Origin: Anaerocolumna chitinilytica
GTDB taxonomy: Bacteria; Bacillota; Clostridia; Lachnospirales; Lachnospiraceae
Direction of reading: 5' to 3'
Assembly (NCBI RefSeq): GCF_014218355.1
Contig: NZ_AP023368.1
Coordinates: 5,271,501-5,335,500, forward strand
DNA: 64,000 bases
Shown: positions 25,652-32,369 of the stretch, piece after piece
How positions within the stretch are numbered: the stretch's first letter is position 1
Layout of the letters: every line of letters begins with the position of its first letter
Made by a program: the position numbers and the translations under genes
The notes under the pieces: model-generated
Told to the model about the DNA's origin: nothing
Databases searched by the model: none
The model's input: the letters and a program-made list of their open reading frames with translations, nothing else

Positions 25652-25960
25652 AATTTTATATTCTTGCAAGAATAACCGTCTTTCCGGCTGTCAGTATCGA
25701 ATAGACCCACACAAATCACGATACTATGGTCTGCTTCCTATAGTCGCCTCCGTCATTCACCATACCCGCAGGCTGGTGTCGCTCTTTCAGACCTCTTCCA
25801 CTATTGCAACCGGCAGAAACCGGACGTTGCTTTTATTATCCACTATCAACCTTTCGATGCAACCGCTATGCAAAGAGATTGACTTGTCCTGCGTGGTACA
25901 GTATCGGTTTTCGCATGTTCCGCAACGTCAAGGAGGTGTCTATCTATAATAAACTGTAAG

Positions 25961-26650
25961 TTATATTGACTTGTCTGAATACCATTCCGGTAATAATCCA
26001 TTGTATTCTTTTCTTAGTTCGGTGCGCTTTGACTTTACTTTTCGAATGGCTTTTGTTAATCTTGTAATATTTCTGTTGATATCTTCATCTGTTATCCTAA
26101 TTATTTCCCATTCAGCTCCAAGGCTAAGAATTATACGATTATCCCTTATCAGTTCTTTTTCCCTTGTATTTTTTGTATGAAAAATAGTTCCATCAACCTC
26201 TAATATTATTTTTTCATCTGGCAGCAGAAAATCAACGCGATATCTTCCAAATTGTATCTGATGATTAAATTTTATTTTGTTTTTGCATAACTCTATAGCT
26301 ACCATAATTTCTTCTGTACTATCAAACCAGCCATCTTTGTGTAAGTATTTTCTGATAGTGTCAATAGAGTTTCTATATTTGTCAATATTATATGTATGGT
26401 TTTTTATTCTTTCAATTGCTTTTTCAAGCTTTGCTTCTTTTATTTCCCTGTTATTTTCAGTTCTTTCTTCCTTGTCCGACATATAATTTTCTAATTTACA
26501 TATTTTACAAAGATATTTCTTTCCTCTTATATAGCTTAATGACATTACTTCTTTTCCACAACAATCACATAGCGGGTAATACTGTGTATTTTTTGTATGT
26601 TGATTAATTTTGGTTTTAATATTGTCTTCTTTTGCTTCTTTGTATCCCAT
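25961..26650 (-). CDS. DUF559/Vsr-like endonuclease, putative homing enzyme
   Basis: 229 aa. The N-terminus holds a zinc-ribbon (CDCCGKEV ... YLCKICKLENY), the middle is a charged helical linker, and the C-terminal ~110 residues are a PD-(D/E)xK fold of the DUF559 or Vsr type (YRVDFLLPDEKIILEVDGTIFH, then RDNRIILSLGAEWEIIRITDED). Catalytic acids are likely Asp in RVDF and Glu/Asp in LEVDG. Such proteins are often free-standing homing nucleases in phages. It ends 5 bp before the structured RNA and is preceded by a three-way-junction element. Confidence 0.8.
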   Translation of the reverse strand: MGYKEAKEDNIKTKINQHTKNTQYYPLCDCCGKEVMSLSYIRGKKYLCKICKLENYMSDKEERTENNREIKEAKLEKAIERIKNHTYNIDKYRNSIDTIRKYLHKDGWFDSTEEIMVAIELCKNKIKFNHQIQFGRYRVDFLLPDEKIILEVDGTIFHTKNTREKELIRDNRIILSLGAEWEIIRITDEDINRNITRLTKAIRKVKSKRTELRKEYNGLLPEWYSDKSI

Positions 26651-26683
26651 GTTTACCGCCTTCCGTAATCGCCTTTAAATTAT

Positions 26684-26741
26684 AAGTATGCAGAAGATAC
26701 TAAGGCTTGTATCTTTCGGGAGCTACCCTATCTGCATACTT
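26684..26741. other. Perfect three-way-junction inverted repeat upstream of the endonuclease gene
   Basis: AAGTATGCAG (26684-26693) and CTGCATACTT (26732-26741) are perfect 10-bp complements. Between them AAGATAC/GTATCTT (26694-26700, 26709-26715) and GGG/CCC (26718-26720, 26726-26728) form two more stems. It lies 34 bp upstream of the endonuclease start and lacks a T-tract, so it is not a standard terminator. Candidate regulatory RNA or DNA element. Confidence 0.6.
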
Positions 26742-26782
26742 TCATGAACTTATTATCTCACATTTTCACGTCCTTGCGGTGG

Positions 26783-27190
26783 TCATCTTTTGTTTTTATC
26801 AAGGAGAAAAAAGAAATATCTTCTAGCTGCATAAAAATCTTTTCTACATGTAGCCATACCCATTATTTCCTCAAGATACCAGCATGGAACTTCTTCTGTA
26901 ACAGACTTGATTATGTATGGTGCTAAATACTCATCTGTTTGCTTTGCGGTTTTTTCGATTATCTTACATTTTTCTTCTAGGTCAATTCTTCTGATTGCTA
27001 AAACTTGCGTGGCATCTTCTCCAGATGTAGCTAAAGGCATATCTGTTATGTTTTTGCTCTTGAGTGTATCTTTTTTAAATTCAAGTTCATCTTTCCACTC
27101 TTTGTATTGTTCGCAGAATCCGCAAAGTTCTTTATATCTCTTACTGGATATACCATAATCATCTAGTTTCAACTCTCTTCTATTTGGCAA
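26783..27190 (-). CDS. Putative late-gene regulator (RinA/ArpU-like phage protein)
   Basis: 135 aa. Motifs NRRELKLDDYGISSKRYKELCGFCEQY, WKDELEFKKDTLKSKNITDMPL and a C-terminal DFYAARRYFFFLLDK belong to a frequent phage protein at the early/late border, sometimes annotated as RinA- or ArpU-like or sigma-like. The C-terminal part reads as a winged or HTH-type helix set. Its position just before packaging genes supports a late transcription activator, but no DNA site was identified. Confidence 0.6.
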   Translation of the reverse strand: MPNRRELKLDDYGISSKRYKELCGFCEQYKEWKDELEFKKDTLKSKNITDMPLATSGEDATQVLAIRRIDLEEKCKIIEKTAKQTDEYLAPYIIKSVTEEVPCWYLEEIMGMATCRKDFYAARRYFFFLLDKNKR

Positions 27191-27193
27191 TAG

Positions 27194-27418
27194 TCATTCT
27201 CCCTTCTCCAGCCTGGTTAACTCTTTAAAATCAGAGTATGTATAGCATTCACGGAAACCATTCTTTTCAGTTAATATAAAATATGTGTAAAAGCCTTTTA
27301 TCGTAACTTTAAACCGCTTCGTTATTTTATCTGTATTTGGATCCCGTCTACGCATATTAACTACTTGTCCGACTTTATACCGGGACTTTATATTTGCTCT
27401 GAGTTCATCAATCTTCAT
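27194..27418 (-). CDS. Small phage protein, 74 aa
   Basis: Start at ATG 27418 (GGAGGA six bases upstream) rather than the codon at 27445. Basic N-terminus MKIDELRANIKSRYKVGQVV, then a beta-rich SH3/KOW-like pattern (RRRDPNTDKITKRFKVTIKGFYTYFILTE, in blocks). Common in phage early regions. Role unknown. Confidence 0.65.
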   Translation of the reverse strand: MKIDELRANIKSRYKVGQVVNMRRRDPNTDKITKRFKVTIKGFYTYFILTEKNGFRECYTYSDFKELTRLEKGE

Positions 27419-27503
27419 CCTTAATCCTCCGTTCCTCCTCTTCATCTTGGCAGTGTTTACATTCGTTAGTATCTTCTAAATGACAGCGCTCACAATTTTT
27501 CAT
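27408..27503 (-). CDS. Tiny zinc-ribbon-like protein, 31 aa
   Basis: MKNCERCHLEDTNECKHC has CxxC...CxxC knuckles followed by a poly-Glu/Arg tail. It overlaps both neighbours (11 and 14 bp), with a GGTGA site very close to the ATG. Real but tiny, or a by-product of neighbouring frames; the Cys pattern favours real. Confidence 0.5.
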   Translation of the reverse strand: MKNCERCHLEDTNECKHCQDEEEERRIKDED

Positions 27504-27645
27504 GGTTCACCAACCATTCCGGTTGCTGCATTGATGGCTGTCTGCATAAATCACTATAAGAATTTACTCCATCGCACTTATCACAATATCCGCAATCCGA
27601 ATTGTAATAACAGTATCTGCATTCACATCCATCGCAATTATTCAT
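27490..27645 (-). CDS. Small Cys-rich protein, 51 aa
   Basis: MNNCDGCECRYCYY ... CGYCDKCDGV contains eight Cys in the first 26 residues, consistent with one or two zinc sites, then a Gln/Trp-containing tail. Overlaps the upstream stop by 8 bp; GGCGG upstream of the ATG. One of several metal-knuckle ORFs in this early region. Confidence 0.6.
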   Translation of the reverse strand: MNNCDGCECRYCYYNSDCGYCDKCDGVNSYSDLCRQPSMQQPEWLVNHEKL

Positions 27646-27841
27646 CCTTATTTACCGCCTTATCTCTTTTATTAGGCAACAATATGCAGGTTAATATTAT
27701 TACGCCTTTTACTTCTCCTTTTTCCATGATTGTATTTCTTACATCCATTAAATCCTCAATGTTATCTATTTCTTGATTTCTGGTTATTTCACAAAACCCA
27801 AATCCTTTTTCATATGCATATGCAACATAATATTTAAACAA
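27638..27841 (-). CDS. Small phage protein, TTG start, 67 aa
   Basis: An in-frame ATG at 27877 lies inside the terminator of the previous gene and cannot be the start. A TTG at 27841 has AAAGGAG seven bases upstream. Product opens MFKYYVAYAYEKGFGFCEI, ends in a hydrophobic strand (VKGVIILTCILLP) and a charged tail. Similar small proteins with a two-strand core occur in Clostridia phages; no function known. Confidence 0.7.
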   Translation of the reverse strand: MFKYYVAYAYEKGFGFCEITRNQEIDNIEDLMDVRNTIMEKGEVKGVIILTCILLPNKRDKAVNKDE

Positions 27842-27864
27842 TTTACTACTCCTTTCTTTGCAAT

Positions 27865-27895
27865 AAAAAACCACCAACCGATTATTGGTTAGTGG
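27865..27895 (-). terminator. Rho-independent terminator of 27882-28163 gene
   Basis: Minus strand CCACTAACC, 7-base loop, GGTTGGTGG (one wobble, 9 bp), then TTTTTT. It overlaps the last codons and stop of the upstream gene. Confidence 0.88.
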
Positions 27896-28163
27896 TGTGT
27901 TTTAATACCTCTTCTAATAATTTTGTTTCTTCAAAATTTTCAGCGATAATTCTAGTACCCGTTGACATATAATATACTTCTGCTATTTTACTTTGTAGTT
28001 CCAATATGCTTTTATCACGACACATATCTCTTAGTATTATTTCTGCATCTCTCGGATTTTTTTCTGCTCTCTTCAAATACTCTTTTTGAAATGAGCAAAT
28101 AATCATATTGTAATTTTCAATCAAGGCTTTTTGTGCTGTAGATAGTATACATTCTTGCTTCAC
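27882..28163 (-). CDS. Small helical phage protein, 93 aa
   Basis: GTG start at 28163 with AGGAG nine bases before. Largely helical and charged (AQKALIENYNMIICSFQKEYLKRAEK; EIILRDMCRDKSILELQSKIAEVY). It has its own strong promoter (28187-28216) and terminator, i.e. a single-gene unit unlike its operon neighbours. This suggests independent expression, perhaps in the lysogen. Family not recognised. Confidence 0.65.
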   Translation of the reverse strand: MKQECILSTAQKALIENYNMIICSFQKEYLKRAEKNPRDAEIILRDMCRDKSILELQSKIAEVYYMSTGTRIIAENFEETKLLEEVLKHTTNQ

Positions 28164-28186
28164 CCTATCACGCTCCTTTTATACCT

Positions 28187-28216
28187 ATTATCCACTAACC
28201 AGTATGTGATTGTCAA
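28187..28216 (-). promoter_or_regulatory. Sigma-A promoter, minus strand
   Basis: TTGACA (complement of 28211-28216), an 18-base spacer and GATAAT (complement of 28187-28192), reading toward the 27882-28163 gene. Confidence 0.7.
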
Positions 28217-28240
28217 TGTGCAATTTACTTTATTTTCTTG

Positions 28241-28269
28241 TTGCTTTTCCAAACATCTGTTTGTATAAT
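28241..28269 (+). promoter_or_regulatory. Sigma-A promoter, plus strand
   Basis: TTGCTT at 28241-28246, 17-base spacer, TATAAT at 28264-28269, 20 bp before the ATG at 28290. Back-to-back with the minus promoter, with about 25 bp between the two -35 boxes. Confidence 0.75.
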
Positions 28270-28289
28270 ATCAACCAGGAGGTGATACC

Positions 28290-28574
28290 ATGTATTTTCA
28301 ACGTGATAACGAAATAAGATTAAGTCCAACTGGTAAACCTGTTGATGTTATTGTTGTATTTAATCCATTGGGAGACATTAAGCCAGTCACTGTCCGCTTA
28401 AAGGATGAAAGTGACAATTACATTAAGATGGATATTACCGGTGTCAAATATACCAAGGATTTAATACGAAACACGGGCCGTTCCTTCCGGTGCTGTTACA
28501 TGGTTGATAATATCCAAAATGAATGTACTGTCACATTTTACTATTCTCTGTGCAAGTGGTATCTTGAAACATAG
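28290..28574 (+). CDS. Plus-strand phage protein of unknown function, 94 aa
   Basis: Strong AGGAGGTGAT site and its own promoter, against the direction of the surrounding early operon. Predicted all-beta, soluble (LSPTGKPVDVIVVFNPLGD; VTVRLKDESDNYIKMDI; CTVTFYYSLCKWYLE), with three Cys. Converges on and overlaps the 3' end of the opposite gene by 44 bp. Expression from a lysogen is plausible given the separate promoter. I do not recognise it. Confidence 0.65.
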   Translation: MYFQRDNEIRLSPTGKPVDVIVVFNPLGDIKPVTVRLKDESDNYIKMDITGVKYTKDLIRNTGRSFRCCYMVDNIQNECTVTFYYSLCKWYLET

Positions 28575-28890
28575 TCTTGCAATCTTCCAGTACCTGTTCC
28601 AGTGTAGTTCCATGCTTTTCGAAATAATAACGAAGAATACCAAGTTTTGATTTATCTGTGATAGATTGTGATTTCCAGTATTCGCACTCGTTATATCTCT
28701 TTTCCATTTCTAATCCATGTCTAATAATTGAATTTGACTGGTCCCTGCATATCTTATCAAGGTTTTTAATAGTCTGTGGTTCGTAGCCTGTATCCTCATA
28801 AGTTGCTAATTTACTCAATGCAAGTTCTAACTTACCCTTGTCCTTTAAAATTCCATATCCGCCGCGGCTTCTATCTGTTAATCTCTCCAT
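28531..28890 (-). CDS. Phage early protein with MERLTDR start, 119 aa
   Basis: Start at ATG 28890 (AGGTGA overlapping the upstream stop), not the longer frame to 28989. MERLTDRSRGGYGIL ... LELALSKLATYEDTGYEP is a frequent signature of small phage early proteins; the rest is coiled (NLDKICRDQSNSIIRHGLEMEKRYNE, in blocks). No function assigned. Confidence 0.7.
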   Translation of the reverse strand: MERLTDRSRGGYGILKDKGKLELALSKLATYEDTGYEPQTIKNLDKICRDQSNSIIRHGLEMEKRYNECEYWKSQSITDKSKLGILRYYFEKHGTTLEQVLEDCKTMFQDTTCTENSKM

Positions 28891-28891
28891 A

Positions 28892-29413
28892 TCATTCACC
28901 TGCCTTTTCAATTGCTTCTTGTGCTTCTTCCCTGGAAAGAAAGACTGTTTTACCAAAATCACTTGCATATTTTCCGTTACAATTTTCAAATATAATTGTT
29001 ATGTAGTTTTCATCTATTATGATTTGCTTAGCTTCATCTTCAAAAACCGCTTTATCTTGTTTTGACATATCGCAATCATCAGTATCATGTGGGCATCTAT
29101 CTTCATATGGGCAATAATATCCAGTCGCTGTTCCATATCCTCCTCCACCGTCCCATAAAGTTCCATCAAGCTTTCCTTCTATATTGCAACACTGTTCAAT
29201 AATGTAAACTGTGTCTCCTACTTTGCAAGGAAGGGTAATGCAGGTTTCTTCCGGCTCTGACTGGATAAATTTTTCTAATTCAAGTAACTCATCAAGTCTA
29301 TTGGCCATTAATCTTCTTTCAATCTCATACTTTGAGCCAACCGCCGCATTTATACCTGTATGTATTTCATATTTTCTTTGATTGATGTATGCATTAAGCT
29401 TATCCTTATTCAT
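28892..29413 (-). CDS. Phage early protein, 173 aa, with Cys-rich centre
   Basis: The N-terminal ~60 residues are helical; a beta strand LPCKVGDTVYIIEQCCNI is followed by a Gly-rich and Cys-rich segment (YYCPYEDRCPHDTDDC) that could hold a metal. The 'CKVGDTVY' opening of that domain is common to small phage proteins. Sits in a chain of overlapping early genes. Confidence 0.65.
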   Translation of the reverse strand: MNKDKLNAYINQRKYEIHTGINAAVGSKYEIERRLMANRLDELLELEKFIQSEPEETCITLPCKVGDTVYIIEQCCNIEGKLDGTLWDGGGGYGTATGYYCPYEDRCPHDTDDCDMSKQDKAVFEDEAKQIIIDENYITIIFENCNGKYASDFGKTVFLSREEAQEAIEKAGE

Positions 29414-29421
29414 TGGATACC

Positions 29422-29601
29422 CTACCTTTCATTTATTGGAAGTCCGCAATCAATACAATCATATCCATGCATCATTACCCCAACCGGAACTACACCACCA
29501 CAATGCTGACATATATATTTTTCTGATTCTCTATCCCATCTTGGCCCTTTTACTAATTCGTTTCTGGCTTTTATTGCTTTATCGTTGTATTCCTTATTCA
29601 C
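29422..29601 (-). CDS. Small zinc-ribbon protein, 59 aa
   Basis: GTG start with AGGAGGT at six bases. C-terminal half reads CQHCGGVVPVGVMMHGYDCIDCGLP, i.e. CxxC...CxxC, a classic two-knuckle zinc ribbon; the basic N-terminal helix may bind nucleic acid. Overlaps the upstream YopX-like gene by 4 bp. Confidence 0.7.
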   Translation of the reverse strand: MNKEYNDKAIKARNELVKGPRWDRESEKYICQHCGGVVPVGVMMHGYDCIDCGLPINER

Positions 29602-30041
29602 TTATCTACCTCCTGTAATAGTTCTGGATTATCATAAATGTTTCCGATTATCTCAATTTCAGTTAATGGTATCTGATTTTTATGTGGGAAGAATATAGCA
29701 AGTGGAGTATCGCTGTATTTTGAATCATGTACTAATATTTCGCACTCTTCCTCATATACTTCTGATATGTACTCATTTGTTCGGTGGTCGCTTACTTCTA
29801 GACATTGTACAATATCTCCTACGTATATCTCTTTACCGTTCTTATCATTAAGTCCGGTGGATTCACATAATGTTTCTGGTATTATTTCATACTTCAACTT
29901 AATTGCAGTATCTGAAGACTCCTGAATACATAACACTGATTCACTTTTTCCCGCCACGCATCTGTAATCATACATTGGTAATCCATATACCCACTCTTTA
30001 TTGTATTTTGTGAGTGCTCTAAATTTATTATTTAATTCCAT
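29598..30041 (-). CDS. YopX-family phage protein
   Basis: 147 aa from the ATG at 30041 (AGGAAGAGA upstream); the track of codons further upstream belongs to the overlapping gene. Features of YopX: KFRALTKYNKEWVYG, PETLCESTGLNDKNGKEIYVGDIV, and a C-terminal EIIGNIYDNPELL. Widespread in Firmicutes phages; biochemical role unknown. Confidence 0.85.
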   Translation of the reverse strand: MELNNKFRALTKYNKEWVYGLPMYDYRCVAGKSESVLCIQESSDTAIKLKYEIIPETLCESTGLNDKNGKEIYVGDIVQCLEVSDHRTNEYISEVYEEECEILVHDSKYSDTPLAIFFPHKNQIPLTEIEIIGNIYDNPELLQEVDK

Positions 30042-30186
30042 TCTTCTCTTCCTTCCCGCCCAACCAAGGCTTCTGTGTAAACACATTACTAACTTTACTT
30101 GGATGCTTTATATATTCTCCGTAGGCTCCTCTTACATTGGCTTTTAGTTCGGAGGGCTGTCTTAATTCTGGATTACTGCGCTTCAT
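30028..30186 (-). CDS. Small basic phage protein, 52 aa
   Basis: MKRSNPELRQPSELKANVRG ... YIKHPSKVSNVFTQKPWLGG. ATG at 30186 overlaps the upstream stop and has AGAGGT upstream. The C-terminus overlaps the YopX gene start. Too short for family assignment. Confidence 0.55.
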   Translation of the reverse strand: MKRSNPELRQPSELKANVRGAYGEYIKHPSKVSNVFTQKPWLGGKEEKNGIK

Positions 30187-30485
30187 GGATGTACCTCTAA
30201 TATCTTAAGAACATAATATTCTTTTCCTGGTTCAGCTCCCCATTCTGGATTACCGGTTCCTCTACTTAAATAACATTTTGCTACAAATAAAGGAGAATGT
30301 TTTGAATACCCATTTCTAAAAGCTATAAGGTTTGTATCGTTTCCTATCGGGTTATCAATTGGATACATTCTAAATAAGCTGTTGAATCTATTTGTATAGT
30401 ATGGTTTTATCTCTCTATACTCTTCTTTCTTTTCCCCTGAAAGAATCATATCAAACCATTTCTTCTTGATTGGTAGAGTTAACAT
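30183..30485 (-). CDS. ASCH-domain protein
   Basis: 100 aa from the ATG at 30485 (AAGGAGGAAC upstream). LPIKKKWFDMILSGEKKEEYREIKPYY is the classic ASCH opening, and KCYLSRGTGNPEWGAEPG and a terminal VLKILEV strand complete the PUA-like beta barrel. ASCH domains bind RNA or modified nucleotides; the phage versions are uncharacterised. Confidence 0.8.
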   Translation of the reverse strand: MLTLPIKKKWFDMILSGEKKEEYREIKPYYTNRFNSLFRMYPIDNPIGNDTNLIAFRNGYSKHSPLFVAKCYLSRGTGNPEWGAEPGKEYYVLKILEVHP

Positions 30486-30820
30486 GACTGTTCCTCCTTC
30501 CAGGGCTTTGGAATGTAAAATGGCATCCAATCAATTGTACTGTGGCATATTAAATCGCTACTATAATTTCCAAAGCGGAATTGATTATTTGAGTAAAACA
30601 GATGATATACTTCTCCGATTTGAGTAGTTACATATACTTCAGAATAATTATCAGGCATTTTCTTCCATAGTGGCACCCACCTATCGGCTTGCTGTGCTTC
30701 TAGGGCGGTTATGGCTAATGGATAAATTTCCTTTATGTCTTCCCTATCCAATATTCTGTAATTTGGTTCTTCCATTACCCACTTCAAATCCTCAATTGCA
30801 TGTTCTATCTCTTTATTCAT
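30479..30820 (-). CDS. DUF551-containing phage protein
   Basis: 113 aa from the ATG at 30820. Helical start (NKEIEHAIEDLKWVMEEPNY; AITALEAQQADRWVPLWKKMP) joined to a DUF551 beta domain (YVTTQIGEVYHLFYSNNQF; IDWMPFYIP). The WVP...MP and W(M)P pair are characteristic. Function unknown; very common in phage early regions. Confidence 0.75.
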   Translation of the reverse strand: MNKEIEHAIEDLKWVMEEPNYRILDREDIKEIYPLAITALEAQQADRWVPLWKKMPDNYSEVYVTTQIGEVYHLFYSNNQFRFGNYSSDLICHSTIDWMPFYIPKPWKEEQSC

Positions 30821-30837
30821 TCCTCTATCCCGCCTTT

Positions 30838-31023
30838 CTATTGCATTATGCTTCTCTTGCATTTATCACAAGCTGCATGTATATGTCCGTTATATCCAGA
30901 TTTACCAATATGTAATGTTCCACCGCATATACATTCAGTTTCCTTGGAACCACCTCTTTTAAGTTCTTTTGCTTCTGTAAATACCTTTGTCATAAATTCT
31001 TGTGTTTCTTTACTAAACAGCAT
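30838..31023 (-). CDS. Small zinc-finger phage protein, 61 aa
   Basis: ATG at 31023 with AGGAG nine bases upstream. CICGGTLHIGKSGYNGHIHAAC DKC in two pieces provides CxC...CxxC ligands plus His. N-terminal helix MLFSKETQEFMTKVF. One of five metal-knuckle proteins in this block. Confidence 0.6.
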   Translation of the reverse strand: MLFSKETQEFMTKVFTEAKELKRGGSKETECICGGTLHIGKSGYNGHIHAACDKCKRSIMQ

Positions 31024-31056
31024 AATACATAACTCCTTCCCGGTTATCCTAACCAT

Positions 31057-31557
31057 TCAATGAAATATAACTACCATATTGGGAAATGGTGCTGCATCAT
31101 CGCATCCTCCAAATTTTAACCGTCCTTTTACAAATCTGATTTCTGAATTATCCTTTATGTATTTGTGAAAAGCTTCTGTATCAGTTCTTACTGGAATCAG
31201 CATCACAACTTTTGTATTTTGTTTAAGACTTTCTATATAGCATTTTCTTATCCAATCAACTTGACCTGGTTTATGCTCAGTTATGTGATGTCCTCTTTGT
31301 TGGCATTTTTTCTTTTTACAATTAGGCTTACATGGTTTTTCTGGTTTTGAATAAGGAGGGTTGCAAAATACTGTTTCTCCACTCCAATTTTGTTTTAATC
31401 CATCTTGATCAACGGTGTAATATTTATCACATTTATGATTCTGGTCATCTGCGCAAGGATCCAGGGTAAAGTGAAATTCTTTATTCAATTCATCAAAAAA
31501 CCATTGCGGAGTTGCCCAATCATCTGTCTTACTGCTAAACATTAATTCTGTATTCAT
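31057..31557 (-). CDS. Phage DNA N6-adenine methyltransferase (Dam type)
   Basis: 166 aa. Transfers methyl from SAM to adenine N6 in DNA. The phage Dam family opens DWATPQWFFDELNKEF and TLDPCAD (SAM pocket), with the NPPYSKP catalytic motif, and later VVMLIPVRTDTEAFHKYI and a terminal PFPNMVVIF. A Cys/Lys-rich insert (CKPNCKKKKCQQRG) follows the NPPY motif, possibly a zinc knuckle. No cognate nuclease is nearby, so it likely protects phage DNA or marks it, not restriction-modification. Confidence 0.9.
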   Translation of the reverse strand: MNTELMFSSKTDDWATPQWFFDELNKEFHFTLDPCADDQNHKCDKYYTVDQDGLKQNWSGETVFCNPPYSKPEKPCKPNCKKKKCQQRGHHITEHKPGQVDWIRKCYIESLKQNTKVVMLIPVRTDTEAFHKYIKDNSEIRFVKGRLKFGGCDDAAPFPNMVVIFH

Positions 31558-31574
31558 TCTTTCCTCCTAACCGT

Positions 31575-31736
31575 TCAACGTTTTGCTGTCTTCATAACCT
31601 CATTCACACATTTTGAACAGATGTATAATTCACTGCCTCTTTTTGTTTTGATATATTGATAGGATCCTATCACTTCAATTCCACAATACGAACATATTTT
31701 AACTTCTGGTTCTTTTAATTCTGGTTTTTTCTTCAC
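31575..31736 (-). CDS. Small zinc-ribbon protein, 53 aa
   Basis: GTG start with AAAGGAG upstream. CSYCGIEVIGSYQYIKTKRG ... CSKCVNEV gives CxxC...CxxC. Basic N-terminus. Likely real given RBS and motif, unknown role. Confidence 0.6.
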   Translation of the reverse strand: MKKKPELKEPEVKICSYCGIEVIGSYQYIKTKRGSELYICSKCVNEVMKTAKR

Positions 31737-31769
31737 CGTTCATTCTCCTTTCTTTTATTTTCCGGTGAA

Positions 31770-32051
31770 CTACTTCACCTTATCCTTTTCTGCTTTTTGC
31801 TTCCAATATCTTTCACGCATATAAGCATTACGTTGCGTTCTGTGATTCTTTTGCCATTCACTGTTACGTTTTATTCTTATTTCTTTTTCATCCGGATACC
31901 GATTTCTGTCACGTTCTCTTTCCTTCTCTGAGTTTTCAGAGCGATACCTGTTATATTTATCGCGGTTATCTTGTCCTTCGTCCCGGATGCAATCAGAATA
32001 TTGACAATTAAAGCACTGGACCGGAGTTGGGTTTATGTATTGACATTTCAT
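31770..32051 (-). CDS. Basic Cys-containing phage protein, 93 aa
   Basis: ATG at 32051 with GGAGG upstream, four-base overlap with the previous gene. CFNCQYSDCIRDEG suggests a metal knuckle, followed by a very Arg/Glu/Asn-rich helix (ENSEKERERDRNRYPDEKE; RNSEWQKNHRTQRNAYMRER). Looks like a nucleic-acid-binding basic helix. No family known to me. Confidence 0.65.
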   Translation of the reverse strand: MKCQYINPTPVQCFNCQYSDCIRDEGQDNRDKYNRYRSENSEKERERDRNRYPDEKEIRIKRNSEWQKNHRTQRNAYMRERYWKQKAEKDKVK

Positions 32052-32368
32052 CCGATTACCTCCGTATGCCTCCTCCAACCTCCCTTAACACGTTCACTTA
32101 CTATTCGTGCCTTGCCATTTCTTATCATTCCGGCTATCTCATATATCTTGTCCCATTCATGCCATAATGTTACAGGCATGCTATTAGATGGTGTTTCTCT
32201 AAGTCCTATAGGTTCAATGAGATATTTTCCTTTAACTTTTTCTCCTAATCCGACTGCGGATGTTAAATAACCTGGCTCCAGTCCCCACATTCTTGCTAAC
32301 ATTGGTATTGTGGCGCCTTGCATTATTAATTTATTTTCTTCTGTATCTGTTACATTAAATAATCTCAT
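32048..32368 (-). CDS. Phage early protein, possible HTH, 106 aa
   Basis: Helical protein with a turn at MLARMWGLEPGYLTSAVGLG that could be a helix-turn-helix, and basic C-terminus (VKGGWRRHTEV). Located directly behind the helicase loader (1-bp gap). No function known. Confidence 0.6.
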   Translation of the reverse strand: MRLFNVTDTEENKLIMQGATIPMLARMWGLEPGYLTSAVGLGEKVKGKYLIEPIGLRETPSNSMPVTLWHEWDKIYEIAGMIRNGKARIVSERVKGGWRRHTEVIG

Positions 32369-32369
32369 A

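Larger units (their letters stand above)
25467..25960 (-). ncRNA. Large structured non-coding RNA, possibly ROOL/GOLLD-like
   Basis: About 490 nt without an ORF worth calling, GC-richer than its surroundings and full of helices: an outer closing stem AGTTTATT (25948-25955) with AATAAACT (25525-25532), GCAA/CCGG hairpin with CCGG/TTGC, GGTCTG with CAGACC, AGTATCG with CGATACT, ATTCTTGCAAGAAT, and ACAAAA with TTTTGT at the 3' end. Near the 3' end is a 102-nt tRNA-Leu-like fold, and the RNA ends in a strong terminator. Length, phage location and association with a tRNA-like element recall ROOL and GOLLD RNAs; identity is not proven. No clear promoter was found, so it may be processed from the upstream transcript. 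Confidence 0.7.

Noticed and set aside
25467..25960. Group I or group II intron associated with the adjacent endonuclease
   Set aside because: I found neither group I P/Q/R/S core elements nor a group II domain V, and no exon gene is interrupted. The nuclease may be free-standing.
26684..26741. Hammerhead-like ribozyme
   Set aside because: The three stems and a GAAA segment tempt, but after extending the outer stem to its full 10 bp the CUGAUGA core is missing.
27842..27877. ATG start at 27877 for the small protein ending at 27638
   Set aside because: The codon lies within the terminator hairpin region of the preceding gene; the TTG at 27841 has AAAGGAG.
31057..31557. Restriction-modification system
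   Set aside because: The Dam-type methyltransferase stands without any restriction endonuclease nearby; the DUF559 enzyme is 5 kb away and of homing type.
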